Positions 33,100 through 41,453 are shown, counted from the first letter of the stretch. The stretch: 64,000 bases of DNA from Lachnospira sp. UBA4346 (GCA_002394205.1 DGTC01000053.1:10736-74735), one strand, 5' to 3'. Program-made: numbers and translations. The notes: generated from the letters alone by a model not told the origin.

Positions 33100-33133
33100 A
33101 TATAATCTCACCTCGTTTCTGCTGAAAACACGT

Positions 33134-33502
33134 TTACAACTCGCCTTCTAATAAAGCTGCTTCCCCTTCTTCACCAGTACGTACACGAATGACATTCATG
33201 ATTGGTGAAATAAAAATTTTACCATCTCCGATATGACCGGTGTACAATTCTTTCTCTACAAAGCTAAGGAAATCATTCAAATCTTTTTCAAGTAATACCA
33301 TCATGACAACCTGCTTGTCCAATAAAGTAGGAGCTTTCTTTTTCTCTGACTCAAATTCCTGTGTACCTAATTGCACTCCGCACCCCTTTGCTTCATACAC
33401 GGTCATACCTGAAACACCAAACTTTCCAAGTTGTAACCGCAATGCCTCAATCTTTGCCATTGATGTAATAATTTCTACTTTTACCAACTTTTCTAGTTCC
33501 AT
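33134..33502 (-). CDS. PII-family signalling protein next to an amino-acid permease
   Basis: A 122-residue PII protein. B-loop TGHIGDGKIFI near residues 87-97 and C-loop RVRTGEEGEAAL near 105-116 are canonical and should bind ATP/ADP and 2-oxoglutarate. The T-loop region (GCGVQLGTQEFESEKKKAPTL) lacks the uridylylated Tyr context of GlnB/GlnK. There is no amtB or glutamine synthetase gene nearby; the partner gene is an APC permease. That makes it a likely dedicated regulator of an organic nitrogen transporter. AAGGAG precedes the start, and a terminator-like hairpin lies in its leader. Confidence 0.9.
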   Translation of the reverse strand: MELEKLVKVEIITSMAKIEALRLQLGKFGVSGMTVYEAKGCGVQLGTQEFESEKKKAPTLLDKQVVMMVLLEKDLNDFLSFVEKELYTGHIGDGKIFISPIMNVIRVRTGEEGEAALLEGEL

Positions 33503-33525
33503 TGCACAATCTCCTTCCTATTTTC

Positions 33526-33574
33526 TATAAAGTAAAAAGGCATCAAACACTTTACATTTGTGTTTGACGCCTTT
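33526..33574 (-). terminator. terminator-like hairpin in the leader of the PII-permease operon
   Basis: AAAGGC-A-TCAAACAC (33536-33550) pairs with GTGTTTGA-C-GCCTTT (33560-33574), one mismatch. The U tract (TTTTTACTTTA) follows on the minus strand, so it would end transcription just before the PII gene. The only gene upstream is divergent, so this hairpin must act on the operon's own leader. Confidence 0.65.
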
Positions 33575-33606
33575 GTCGTTGGTATTAATATATCATATTT
33601 TATCTT

Positions 33607-33656
33607 CAACGAAAAGCGGAATTTTCGTTGTATTCATCAACTATTTAGTTTATAAT
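33607..33656 (+). promoter_or_regulatory. LysR promoter and palindromic operator
   Basis: CAACGAAAA-GCGGAA-TTTTCGTTG (33607-33630) is a perfect nine-base palindrome. TTGTAT (33628-33633), 17 bases and TATAAT (33651-33656) form the LysR promoter and overlap the right arm. It suits LysR autorepression and activation of the divergent operon. Confidence 0.7.
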
Positions 33657-33694
33657 CTTATTGCAAGTATAAAATACCAATAAGGAGACAATTT

Positions 33695-34585
33695 ATGAAT
33701 CATAAACAATTAGAATACTTTCAGGAAGTATACAATAAACATAGCGTGTCTGCTGCTGCGAAAACTTTTTTTATCTCCCCACAGGGATTAAGCAAAATGA
33801 TTATCAGTTTAGAAAAAGAATTAAATGTCACTCTCTTTGAACGCAGTGAAAAGAAAATGATTCCGACTCCTGCTGCCATCAGCCTATACTCGCATGTAAA
33901 ACATATTTTGGACGAATATGACCTGATTCTAAACAATCAATTCATGACTTTTGAAAGTAAAAAGGATTTAAATATCGCTATTTCATACGATGCTATGTCC
34001 TATTTCCCAGCCTCCTTTTTTTCTAACTTTTACACAACACATCCCGATATCTTGCTGCACTTTATCGAATTGCCGGATTCGGAAGCCCTGAATCAATTAG
34101 ACTCAAACAAAGTCGAACTGGCGGTACTTCCTGGCCCACTGCATGAGGGGACATACCATCTCGATCCTCTATTCAGCCATCAATTTTGCTTTCTTTTTCA
34201 TAAAGACAATCCTCTGGCACACAAAGAAGATTTTCATCTCGCTGATACGCAAGGTGAATCTATTGTCATCAAAAGCCAGGAACTTTTCTTTAGTGATGCA
34301 CAACGAAATCACTTGTTATCTTTGGGCATATCCACAAATATCGTTATGGAATGTACCGATTTAAATGTAATCACTAAACTGGTGGAAAACAACCTGTGCA
34401 TCGGAATGATTCCTGAATATTTGAGCCAACTGGCAACTTCCATAAACATTATTACACGCCATCCCATGGATGACACGCAGGAAAAGAATATGTACCTAGT
34501 CCATCGAGCCGACAGCGTTCTAAGTCAAGAAAGCAAAGAATTCCTTCTATATTGCAGAGAATATGTATCACAAAAAAATTTATAG
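33695..34585 (+). CDS. LysR-family regulator of the amine operon
   Basis: A 296-residue LysR protein. The N-terminal helix-turn-helix reads NKHSVSAAAKTFFISPQGLS, followed by the dimer helix and a periplasmic-binding-like effector domain (ELAVLPGPLHEG). ATAAGGAGACAATTT gives a strong ribosome site. It is divergent from the PII-permease-dehydrogenase operon across a palindromic spacer, the usual place for its activator. The co-inducer would be the operon substrate. Confidence 0.92.
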   Translation: MNHKQLEYFQEVYNKHSVSAAAKTFFISPQGLSKMIISLEKELNVTLFERSEKKMIPTPAAISLYSHVKHILDEYDLILNNQFMTFESKKDLNIAISYDAMSYFPASFFSNFYTTHPDILLHFIELPDSEALNQLDSNKVELAVLPGPLHEGTYHLDPLFSHQFCFLFHKDNPLAHKEDFHLADTQGESIVIKSQELFFSDAQRNHLLSLGISTNIVMECTDLNVITKLVENNLCIGMIPEYLSQLATSINIITRHPMDDTQEKNMYLVHRADSVLSQESKEFLLYCREYVSQKNL

Positions 34586-34657
34586 ATTGTCCGACGCTTT
34601 CTTCATACGGTATCTTTGTGTCCCGAAATTTAATGATATAAATATGTTCCTGTCCTT

Positions 34658-34891
34658 ATGACAAACTTTAGACCTCCTATCCGAGATAAAGTCAAAAGCA
34701 CCTTGAAAACACTATTTCACACTCAGCCTAATGATGATTTCCTCTACGATGCCGAAAAGAACGTCACCAAAATGCTCCATGAAGATTCTCACCAGTTCAG
34801 AGAACGTTCCATCGAGCTTCGTATGAAGGAAGAAGAACAGAGACGGGCCGAACAGCCACAGCAGGAAACCAATCGTCGCAGATCTCGTTGA
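34658..34891 (+). CDS. 77-residue ORF of repeat-associated type, function unknown
   Basis: A basic, charged protein with a helical, glutamate- and arginine-rich C-terminus (MKEEEQRRAEQPQQETNRRR). I do not recognise a family; similar charged tails are seen in relaxase-type or mobilisation proteins, but this is weak. It has no good ribosome site. Most of it (34670-34826) is repeated at 17756-17912 in shortened form. It is followed by a good terminator. It may be the 3' end of a larger lost mobile-element gene. Confidence 0.4.
   Translation: MTNFRPPIRDKVKSTLKTLFHTQPNDDFLYDAEKNVTKMLHEDSHQFRERSIELRMKEEEQRRAEQPQQETNRRRSR
34670..34826 (+). repeat. 157-base dispersed repeat, copy 2
   Basis: Matches 17756-17912 at about 95% in direct orientation, 17 kb apart. 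It lies inside the 77-codon ORF. Confidence 0.85.
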
Positions 34892-34902
34892 AGATAAAAA
34901 TA

Positions 34903-34945
34903 CAGCTACCAAAGAGTCTATTCTCTCCCTGGTAGCTGCTTTTCT
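34903..34945 (+). terminator. terminator after the repeat-associated ORF
   Basis: CAGCTACCA (34903-34911) with TGGTAGCTG (34930-34938), then CTTTTCT. Perfect nine-base stem with an 18-base loop. Confidence 0.7.
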
Positions 34946-34989
34946 CTAACAGTAGGTTTTCTATTATTTATTTGTAAGTAACATTGAAA

Positions 34990-35958
34990 TTACTCTACTT
35001 TTTCTATGGTTATCGTTCCTGATAGCTCCTTTATGTATTCTTCACCTGCTACCACACTTCCCAATTCATACAATCCACTTGCACTGCCAAAATCCCTATA
35101 GAACATTACCACATCACCCCATGGTGCATAATAAGCAAGCGAACCGGCCACGCTGTCTGCTAATGGGGTATCACTTGTATTAAGTTCCTTTGGTGGATAA
35201 TATATTTTTTCATCCGTGCTATAATTCTGAACCTCAATCGTAAGGGGAAGCTGGTCATATAAATCATTTGCTGCCAAGCTTCCGTTCAACTCATAAATGA
35301 TTGTATTCCCATTTGCTGTTACTTTCATCTGCTTTACAGACGATTCATTCTCAGTCACTTTCTCTGCAGCAGACGATTCTTCCTCTACTGCCTGAATGGT
35401 AATCTCACCAGACATTCCCTCAATGTTATTTACTCCACTGAATGCCACACCCATTCGATGCATTTCATCGCCAGCATAAAAATCTTCGTAAAGCATGAAT
35501 ACATCGCCCCAAGGCTCATAATAACTGAGTTCGCCCTTTTTACCATCATGGTAACTCTCAGCATCTGTTACAGCTAACTTCTCAGGTGGATAGAACATCC
35601 ATTGTGCATTGCGAAAATTGCTTAGTTCTAAGGTCAAAGGCAGTTGATCATATAATTCTTTCGCAGCTTTTGTGTCATATAGTTGGAATGTAGCTTCCTT
35701 TTCTCCACATGTAACAGATACCACCATGTTAGATAATGGCAATCCGTTCACTTCTTCGGACGATTCCGTTGTTTTTGTCTCTAGCACTTCTGTTTTATTC
35801 GGTGCTTCTGCCACCTGTTGAGAGGTTGTTGTTTTTATCGCCTCACGATCTTTAGATACTCGACTTTCTGTTACATTCTTCTGTCCACACGCTGTTATTA
35901 CCAGACTCATAGTAATAAACAGACAACTTATTGCCAAATATTTTTTTAAACGTTTCAT
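34990..35958 (-). CDS. lipoprotein with two cyclophilin-like-fold domains
   Basis: A 322-residue secreted lipoprotein. The signal peptide (KKYLAISCLFITMSLVITAC) ends in a lipobox at Cys 24. Two tandem domains of about 110 residues follow; each has an ELYDQLPLTxE segment and a YYxPWGDVxMxYxDF segment. They match the cyclophilin-like fold group seen in the small neighbouring proteins. No prolyl isomerase activity should be assumed. It is the last of a run of such genes and probably sits on the outer face of the membrane. Confidence 0.85.
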   Translation of the reverse strand: MKRLKKYLAISCLFITMSLVITACGQKNVTESRVSKDREAIKTTTSQQVAEAPNKTEVLETKTTESSEEVNGLPLSNMVVSVTCGEKEATFQLYDTKAAKELYDQLPLTLELSNFRNAQWMFYPPEKLAVTDAESYHDGKKGELSYYEPWGDVFMLYEDFYAGDEMHRMGVAFSGVNNIEGMSGEITIQAVEEESSAAEKVTENESSVKQMKVTANGNTIIYELNGSLAANDLYDQLPLTIEVQNYSTDEKIYYPPKELNTSDTPLADSVAGSLAYYAPWGDVVMFYRDFGSASGLYELGSVVAGEEYIKELSGTITIEKVE

Positions 35959-35968
35959 ATGCTATCAC

Positions 35969-36322
35969 CTACCCTAACTCCACAGTAACTTGTGTTCTTG
36001 ATGGGAAACCAGCAACTTCACTTACATACGCATTTTCAATATGTCCCACTATCATCATTCCCGGATAAGAGCCAGACTGCTCCTGTCCGCCATAAAGAAG
36101 TGCCAGCCAACCATCCGCTACACTGATATCACCATTCTTCCATCCGGTCTGTTTCTCTGAAGGATCAAATTTACCTTCTGATAATGTACAACAAATATCA
36201 ATTCCTGAATTACTTCCAGTAACCGTTACTGGTAATCTTTTTACAAAATCCTTTGCTGCTACTGTATCATTTAATGTTGCTGGAATTTCTTTATTCCCGG
36301 CTATAATTTTTATCTTTGTCAT
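35969..36322 (-). CDS. cyclophilin-like-fold protein
   Basis: A 117-residue cytoplasmic protein with the same fold pattern (ATLNDTVAAKDFVKRLPVTV, then WLALLYGGQE). It lacks a signal peptide. Family function is unknown; members are often encoded beside flavodoxin-like reductases, as here. It lies 10 bases upstream of the lipoprotein gene. Confidence 0.85.
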   Translation of the reverse strand: MTKIKIIAGNKEIPATLNDTVAAKDFVKRLPVTVTGSNSGIDICCTLSEGKFDPSEKQTGWKNGDISVADGWLALLYGGQEQSGSYPGMMIVGHIENAYVSEVAGFPSRTQVTVELG

Positions 36323-36345
36323 TGCTTTGCAGCTCCTTTCAAAAT

Positions 36346-36699
36346 TTATGCAAGAGATATGACGGCTGTGATATCTCTTCTTCCGAATACTTTTTTAAGC
36401 CCCGCCTGATCGATGTTTTCAAATACACCAAGTTTTGTGAAGTTCCAATGTTTTGTATCATAGTAAAATACTAACTGGTTTCCACAATATAGGATAATAT
36501 CTCCTGCTTTCGTCGTATAAGGCTTATCATTAGTAGGAAGCTTAAATCCGAGATTCCCTACTTTTTCAAAGTTTGCATAATCATTCATGTGGATTGTGAT
36601 TGGACCGTCATTTAGTTTATCTGCAAAAGCCTTGGCAGATGAATTATTTTCCAATCTTGCTGTTAATGTTTCTCCGTTTACTTCTACCTTAATTGTCAT
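36346..36699 (-). CDS. cyclophilin-like-fold protein
   Basis: A 117-residue cytoplasmic protein: ARLENNSSAKAFADKL, DYANFEKVGNLGFKLP and AGDIILYCGNQLVFYY are the family segments. It shares them with the membrane-anchored version at 39807-40265. Its start overlaps the end of the truncated flavodoxin gene by 11 bases. Confidence 0.87.
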   Translation of the reverse strand: MTIKVEVNGETLTARLENNSSAKAFADKLNDGPITIHMNDYANFEKVGNLGFKLPTNDKPYTTKAGDIILYCGNQLVFYYDTKHWNFTKLGVFENIDQAGLKKVFGRRDITAVISLA

Positions 36700-37140
36700 T
36701 GCCTGATTCCTCCTTTTTTTCCACAGGTTCCTTTAACCGAAAAGCCTCTTCTTTGATTTCTGCCAAAGTTTCCTCCGTCACATCTTTTGCTACCAGCTTC
36801 ATAAAATCAATATCTAACTTCAGGAATTCGTTAAAATTACGATTCAGTTCATAAATTGCTCCCTCGTACACATCATCGTCTCCGGAGCTTAAGATCATGC
36901 CTGCCTTTTTTAAATTCGGCAGCTTCCCCGGATGAGCGATGGCATATGTCCTGTCTATTGCGCATTTCAACTGACCGGAAAAACTGTGATAGTAAACAGG
37001 GGATGCTAAAACAAGCATATTTGCCTCTTTTAGCAGATCATAAATTTCCTGCATATCATCCTTCTGTACACATACGCCTTCACTCACTTTCTGGCAATGA
37101 TCGCATCCAAGGCCCCCAGCAATCCTTCCATTATTGCCAC
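36689..37140 (-). pseudogene. 5'-truncated flavodoxin-family reductase
   Basis: The frame reads CVQKDDMQEIYDLLKEANML, LASPVYYHSFSGQLKCAIDR and on to a charged C-terminus. It matches residues 60-180 of the flavodoxin half of the fusion at 38075-39787. Upstream the frame stays open with a degraded CxxC region (GLGCDHCQK), but the FMN-binding start LNGSPRPKGHTK is missing. A GTG at 37087 could give a 132-residue product that lacks the phosphate loop. I read it as a broken gene. Confidence 0.7.
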
Positions 37141-37142
37141 CC

Positions 37143-37366
37143 GTGTGGCATTAAGGGTATTTTACGTTATAAATTCTTTTCAAAAAATTCTTTTATTCCC
37201 GTGAAAGCCCTACTATAAATTTTTTGCATTTTCTTCAATCAACTTCTTATACCAGTCAAAACTGTCTTTCTTAATTCGCTTCATCTCTTTCAGATCGTCT
37301 TCCGTCCTGTCAATATCCACATGGAAACAATTCAATTTCCACTATTACCTCTTGTGTGGCATTAAG
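37143..37366. repeat. 13-base direct repeats around a gene remnant
   Basis: GTGTGGCATTAAG occurs at 37143-37155 and 37354-37366; both are followed by GGTATTTTA within 20 bases. Between them lies a glycosidase remnant. This looks like an insertion or a recombination scar. Confidence 0.6.
37213..37326 (-). pseudogene. C-terminal remnant of a GH1 6-phospho-beta-glucosidase
   Basis: The minus strand reads HVDIDRTEDDLKEMKRIKK and DSFDWYKKLIEENAKNL, then stops. The pattern V-D-R ... KK-SF-WYKK-I-N is the usual end of GH1 phospho-glucosidases. The remaining 440 or so residues are absent. Confidence 0.65.
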
Positions 37367-37386
37367 AGATTTTTGAAAGGTATTTT

Positions 37387-37950
37387 ATGAAACAGACAGA
37401 AGGAAAAAGAAATACACGGACAAAGCAGGCAATTCACGATGCATTTGTAGCGATGATCTGTGAAAATAAGTCCAATGAAATCAATATTAAAAATCTAACT
37501 GAGCGTGCAGGTATACATAGAAAAACTTTTTATCTGCACTATACCTGCATCGAGGCACTCTATGAAGATGAGCTGAGTCTTCTGGCGCAAGGATATTTTG
37601 AGGAAGTAGAGAAACTCCCTCTTCCATTTAGTTATTATGATTTGACACGTGTTTTATTTGAGTATAATTCGAAAAGTCAATACTCAGAACTACTTTATTG
37701 TAATCCCACATACAGTGATTTTTCTATGAAACTTATCGCTACTACTATGAAGCACAATCGGCAAATCAATAACCCTTATGAGGCCTATTCCCCAGAAATG
37801 CAAAATATCATCAATGCATTTGTTACAAATGCTTCTATGGTTGCTTATCGTCAGTAGGTAGCCGATGGCAAAAAAGTCCCGGTAGAAGAAGTCGTTCAAG
37901 TTGTCGGCGCTCTTTTGGAAACTGGTGTACAATCCATTGTACGCTCTTAA
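37387..37950 (+). pseudogene. TetR-family regulator with an in-frame amber codon
   Basis: The frame starts MKQTEGKRNTRTKQAIHDAF and has a good TetR helix-turn-helix (LTERAGIHRKTFYLHY). It reads YRQ-TAG-VADGKKVPVEE at 37855-37857, then continues in frame to TAA at 37950 (ending ETGVQSIVRS). The place of the TAG is normally Trp in relatives (TGG to TAG). Most of the protein, 156 of about 187 residues, would still be made. It may be partly active. It faces the flavodoxin/alcohol dehydrogenase genes that it probably once controlled. Confidence 0.75.
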
Positions 37951-38037
37951 AGAGAAACAGTCTTTCCATACTTCTCTGCAACTTCCATAAATGTTGGATA
38001 TCATCTTCTTCATGTAATATCTCTCCTTTGCATATAA

Positions 38038-38066
38038 GCCCCTTCTGCAAATCATGCAAAAGGGGC
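38038..38066 (-). terminator. terminator after the fusion gene
   Basis: GCCCCTT (38038-38044) with AAGGGGC (38060-38066), extended by GCA/TGC. The U tract is weak. Confidence 0.5.
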
Positions 38067-38074
38067 AATCCATC

Positions 38075-39787
38075 TTATAAACACATCTTATAAATAGCTA
38101 CAATATCTTCCTGCTTCAGATTCTTAATACCAGGGATAAAAGCACCCATTGAGGCATGCTTTGCCATATCTGCGAAATGCTCTTCACCTATATTCAATTC
38201 GGTAAGAGTCTTCTTCAGTCCTAAAACATCGAATGCAAAATGCTCTACTGCTTCAATTGCTTTCTTTGCACCATCTATCGGATCAAGTCCTGCTTCTACT
38301 CCAAATACATGAGTTCCCAAACGATAAATTGCCGGTGCTGTACTCTCATCCAAAATGTATGTCAGCCATCTTGGAGTAACGATTGCAAGACCATGTCCAT
38401 GGGTAATGTCATAGTATGCAGACAGCTCATGTTCCATTGCGTGACATGCCGGTGCATGAACAGTTCCTGCATCAAGAATCGTATTGAGTGCCATAGAGCT
38501 TGCCCACATCAGATTCGCTCTTGCTTCGTAATTCGCAGGCTTCGCAAGTGCAACTGGTGTCCATTTTACAACAGCCCGCATGACTGCTTCCTGCATTTCC
38601 AAAACCATATCAAAAGTTGCATCGCCTGCCAGATAGTAGTTATCAAGCACATGATTGAAAATATCAAATGCTCCGCAGGCGGTCTGGTATGCCGGGAGGG
38701 AATAAGTCAGCTCCGGATTCTCAAAAGCAGCCTTTGGAATCAGTGCATCCCCACCAATACCAATCTTTACATTGACATCCATGTTGGAGATCACTGCCCA
38801 TGCATCCATCTCTGAACCTGTTGCTGCATTTGTAAGAATGGCAATGATTGGAAGCGCATCCGTCACCCATACGTTTTCTTCCACTAAAGGCCATACTTTG
38901 CCGTCTTCTGTCTTTGCTGCAGCGGCAATTCCCTTAGAGCAGTCTATCGTAGATCCTCCACCGACTGCAAGAACTACATCAATGCCTTCCTGCTTACAGA
39001 TCTCAGCGCCTCTATCCACGGTTGTGTGGCGAGGGTTAGGCTCTACGCCTGCAAGCTCAAAGAGCTCTAATCCTTTTTCTGTAAGAAGTTTTGTCACCTG
39101 ACCGTAAAGCCCATTTTTCTTAATGGAACCACCACCATATACCATTAGCACCTTCTTGCCATACTTAGATACTTCCTCTGCAAGATGTGTAAACTGATTT
39201 TTCCCAAAATACACTTTATCAGGGTTGTGAAAAATAAAATCATTCATGAATATAACCTCCTTCAAATTTCTTCCAAATTCATAAAGTTCCTGCTTCTTTT
39301 CTTCTGATACTTCTTCCTCACCATGTACGGTGAATACACCAATATTCTCCAGTCCAAGGAAATCTTCAAAATCGCCTTTCAAAGAATAGAGTGCTCCGTC
39401 ATAGATATCCTCATCTCCCGATGCCAGAAACATTGCTACCTGTTTTAACTTAGGCAGTAACGCTCTCTCTCCGGTTGCATAAAAGCGGTCAATTACGCAT
39501 TTGAGCTGTCCGGAAAGGTTATGATAATAAATCGGAGAGGCAAGCACTAATAAGTTTGCTTCTCTTAACGCATCGTATACTTCCTGCATATCATCCTTTT
39601 GCACACAATTATAATTGCCCTTTGTATGACAATACTCACAGGCAAGGCATCCCTTAATATTTTTTCTGCATACATCAATCACCTTCACTGTATGTCCTGC
39701 ATCGGTTGCACCTTTTTCAAAGGCACTAACCATTGTCTTTGTATGTCCTTTAGGTCTTGGGCTTCCATTTAAAACTAAGATATTCAT
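38075..39787 (-). CDS. flavodoxin-family reductase fused to iron-containing alcohol dehydrogenase
   Basis: A 570-residue protein of two normally separate enzymes. Residues 1-178 are a flavodoxin-like NADPH-dependent FMN reductase (LNGSPRPKGHTKTMV for FMN phosphate; CLACEYC; SPIYYHNLSGQLK). From residue 181 (MNDFIFHNP) it is a complete 390-residue group III alcohol dehydrogenase of the YqdH/BdhA type with NAD loop VLAVGGGSTIDCSKGI and metal ligands in AGTVHAPACHAMEHEL and THGHGLAIV. At the joint the DNA holds a perfect AAGGAGG and a well spaced ATG (39247), so the second enzyme may also be made alone. Loss of the first gene's stop codon explains the fusion. Confidence 0.88.
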   Translation of the reverse strand: MNILVLNGSPRPKGHTKTMVSAFEKGATDAGHTVKVIDVCRKNIKGCLACEYCHTKGNYNCVQKDDMQEVYDALREANLLVLASPIYYHNLSGQLKCVIDRFYATGERALLPKLKQVAMFLASGDEDIYDGALYSLKGDFEDFLGLENIGVFTVHGEEEVSEEKKQELYEFGRNLKEVIFMNDFIFHNPDKVYFGKNQFTHLAEEVSKYGKKVLMVYGGGSIKKNGLYGQVTKLLTEKGLELFELAGVEPNPRHTTVDRGAEICKQEGIDVVLAVGGGSTIDCSKGIAAAAKTEDGKVWPLVEENVWVTDALPIIAILTNAATGSEMDAWAVISNMDVNVKIGIGGDALIPKAAFENPELTYSLPAYQTACGAFDIFNHVLDNYYLAGDATFDMVLEMQEAVMRAVVKWTPVALAKPANYEARANLMWASSMALNTILDAGTVHAPACHAMEHELSAYYDITHGHGLAIVTPRWLTYILDESTAPAIYRLGTHVFGVEAGLDPIDGAKKAIEAVEHFAFDVLGLKKTLTELNIGEEHFADMAKHASMGAFIPGIKNLKQEDIVAIYKMCL

Positions 39788-39806
39788 CGTCATCACCTCA
39801 ACTATG

Positions 39807-40265
39807 TTATTCCAACGAAAATGTTACACTGACATTTCCCTTTCCAAGTGCGTCTTCCCAGCCTGTAAGGTCATTGATTCTCGCCAGTTTCGTGTAACTC
39901 CATGAATGCGAGCCATAGAACATAACAATGTTGTCCCCACCATACAGCACGATATCTCCGGCGCTGGTATGCATTGGCCTATCACTGGTGGAAAGTCTCC
40001 TTCCAAGTGCACCCACTTTTTCAAATCCCGAATAATCCTGTAAGGATAATTCTACCGGTCCCTGCTCCATCATCTGAATCAGTTCATCCGTTGCTTTGTT
40101 ATCCTGCAAAGTTGCTTCAAACCTTTTGTCTCCAATCATTACGATCATATTCATATCCCGCTCTACTCCTTTGTTACTTAATCTTGTATAGATAAACAGT
40201 CCCAGGATAACAACGACAACAACAATTATAATTGCCATCCATCGTTTTTTCACCATTCCCTCCAT
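39807..40265 (-). CDS. membrane-anchored cyclophilin-like-fold protein
   Basis: A 152-residue protein with one N-terminal membrane helix (AIIIVVVVVILGLFIY) and a cyclophilin-like domain outside (ATLQDNKATDELIQMM, DYSGFEKVGALGRRLS, AGDIVLYGGDNIVMFY). It is the anchored twin of the protein at 36346-36699. The start overlaps the end of the MBL-fold gene by 16 bases; the ATG at 40265 has GGTGG at good spacing. Confidence 0.83.
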   Translation of the reverse strand: MEGMVKKRWMAIIIVVVVVILGLFIYTRLSNKGVERDMNMIVMIGDKRFEATLQDNKATDELIQMMEQGPVELSLQDYSGFEKVGALGRRLSTSDRPMHTSAGDIVLYGGDNIVMFYGSHSWSYTKLARINDLTGWEDALGKGNVSVTFSLE

Positions 40266-41383
40266 CTTTCGTTCCACCAATGTGTCATATACTGCTCTGT
40301 TTTATTTTTATTAACCGTTTGACCTATGATTGGTGTTATCACATTTACACCTTCCTCTTTGGCAGCTTTTGTAACTCTTTCGGCAGGCTCGCTCCATTTA
40401 TGTTTTGCCAATACAAACGTTCCCCAATGAACCGGAAGAATCACATCCGCCTGTACATCAAGTGCTGCCTGCACGACTTCTTCAGGCATCATATGGCACT
40501 GAGACCAGGCTTTATCATACTGACCATTTTCCACAATCATCAAATCCATCTTTCCAAATTTCTCATACACTTCCTGAAACATATCTCCATAGCCGGTATC
40601 TCCTGTGTAATAGATCTGCTGTTCATTTGCCTGTATCACATATCCGCACCATAAAGATTGGTTCTGATTCCACGGAAGTCTTCCGGAATAATGGCGTCCA
40701 GGTGTGGATGTAAATGTAAATCCTGCTACATCCTGTGACTCCCACCATGCAAATGTATGAATTTTATTTTTATCAACACCCCAGCGAATTAAATGCTGAT
40801 CTACGCCTAATGGTACGACATATTCTCCTACTCTATCATCAATTGCCCGAATCGTATTGTAATCCAAATGATCATAGTGATCATGTGATAGTAATAAGAC
40901 ATCTACATATGGGATATTTTCTTTTTCCATAGGAATTTCAGACATTCTTTTTCCAACTGCAAACTGCACCGGTGAGGAATAATCACTCAATACTGGATCA
41001 ATAAAAATCTTTTTTCCATCCATTTGGAGCATCACGGTAGAGTGTCCAAACCATGTAACATCCCATTCACCCTTTTGATTTTCGGGAAATCTCTCGATTT
41101 TTTGTACAGGAATCTCACCGTCTTTTGCTCGTTTTTCACTGGAATTTTCACTCGGTTCACCAACCACAACTGTATCTACCACAAAAGGATCTTTCGTATG
41201 AAATTGTCCATCATAAAATGCATCTGTTCTAGATTCGTACTCCTTCATTTGTGCTTTTGATGGAGTTCTTCCCAAAGGTTTCCATAAAATCACAAATGCT
41301 AATGCTGCTATCACGAAAACACACAAAAAAAGTCCAATGCCCAGCAAAATCTTTTTTCCTCTCCTCCACCTTTTTTTCTCATC
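40250..41383 (-). CDS. MBL-fold metallo-hydrolase (UlaG/NAPE-PLD-like), membrane-anchored
   Basis: A 377-residue protein with an N-terminal membrane helix (KILLGIGLFLCVFVIAALAF). The metallo-beta-lactamase motif is LSHDHYDHLDY near residue 160, with WFGHSTVMLQMDGKKIFIDP before it and ILPVHWGTFVLAKH near the end supplying further metal ligands. Relatives cleave phosphodiester or lactone bonds, but the substrate is unknown. AGGAG nine bases upstream fixes the start at 41383. Confidence 0.88.
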   Translation of the reverse strand, partial: DEKKRWRRGKKILLGIGLFLCVFVIAALAFVILWKPLGRTPSKAQMKEYESRTDAFYDGQFHTKDPFVVDTVVVGEPSENSSEKRAKDGEIPVQKIERFPENQKGEWDVTWFGHSTVMLQMDGKKIFIDPVLSDYSSPVQFAVGKRMSEIPMEKENIPYVDVLLLSHDHYDHLDYNTIRAIDDRVGEYVVPLGVDQHLIRWGVDKNKIHTFAWWESQDVAGFTFTSTPGRHYSGRLPWNQNQSLWCGYVIQANEQQIYYTGDTGYGDMFQEVYEKFGKMDLMIVENGQYDKAWSQCHMMPEEVVQAALDVQADVILPVHWGTFVLAKHKWSEPAERVTKAAKEEGVNVITPIIGQTVNKNKTEQYMTHWWNERWREW

Positions 41384-41453
41384 CATAGACCAATTCTCCT
41401 TTTCAAAACAGGGGGTATCTGTCAAAAGCAAATCCCCCTATTCATATCATAAT

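Noticed and set aside
34658..34891. Naming the 77-residue ORF as a relaxase or transposase
   Set aside because: Only a charged C-terminal tail supports this; no catalytic motif is visible.
37387..37950. Programmed UAG readthrough or pyrrolysine codon
   Set aside because: No sign of a pyl system in the window and the position fits a simple Trp-to-stop change in a regulator.
37951..38037. Short minus-strand frame with AAGGAG site and MKKM start, and a scrap reading PTFMEVAEKYGKTVSL
   Set aside because: The start and the protein-like scrap are in different frames and overlap the end of the TetR gene; too short to call.
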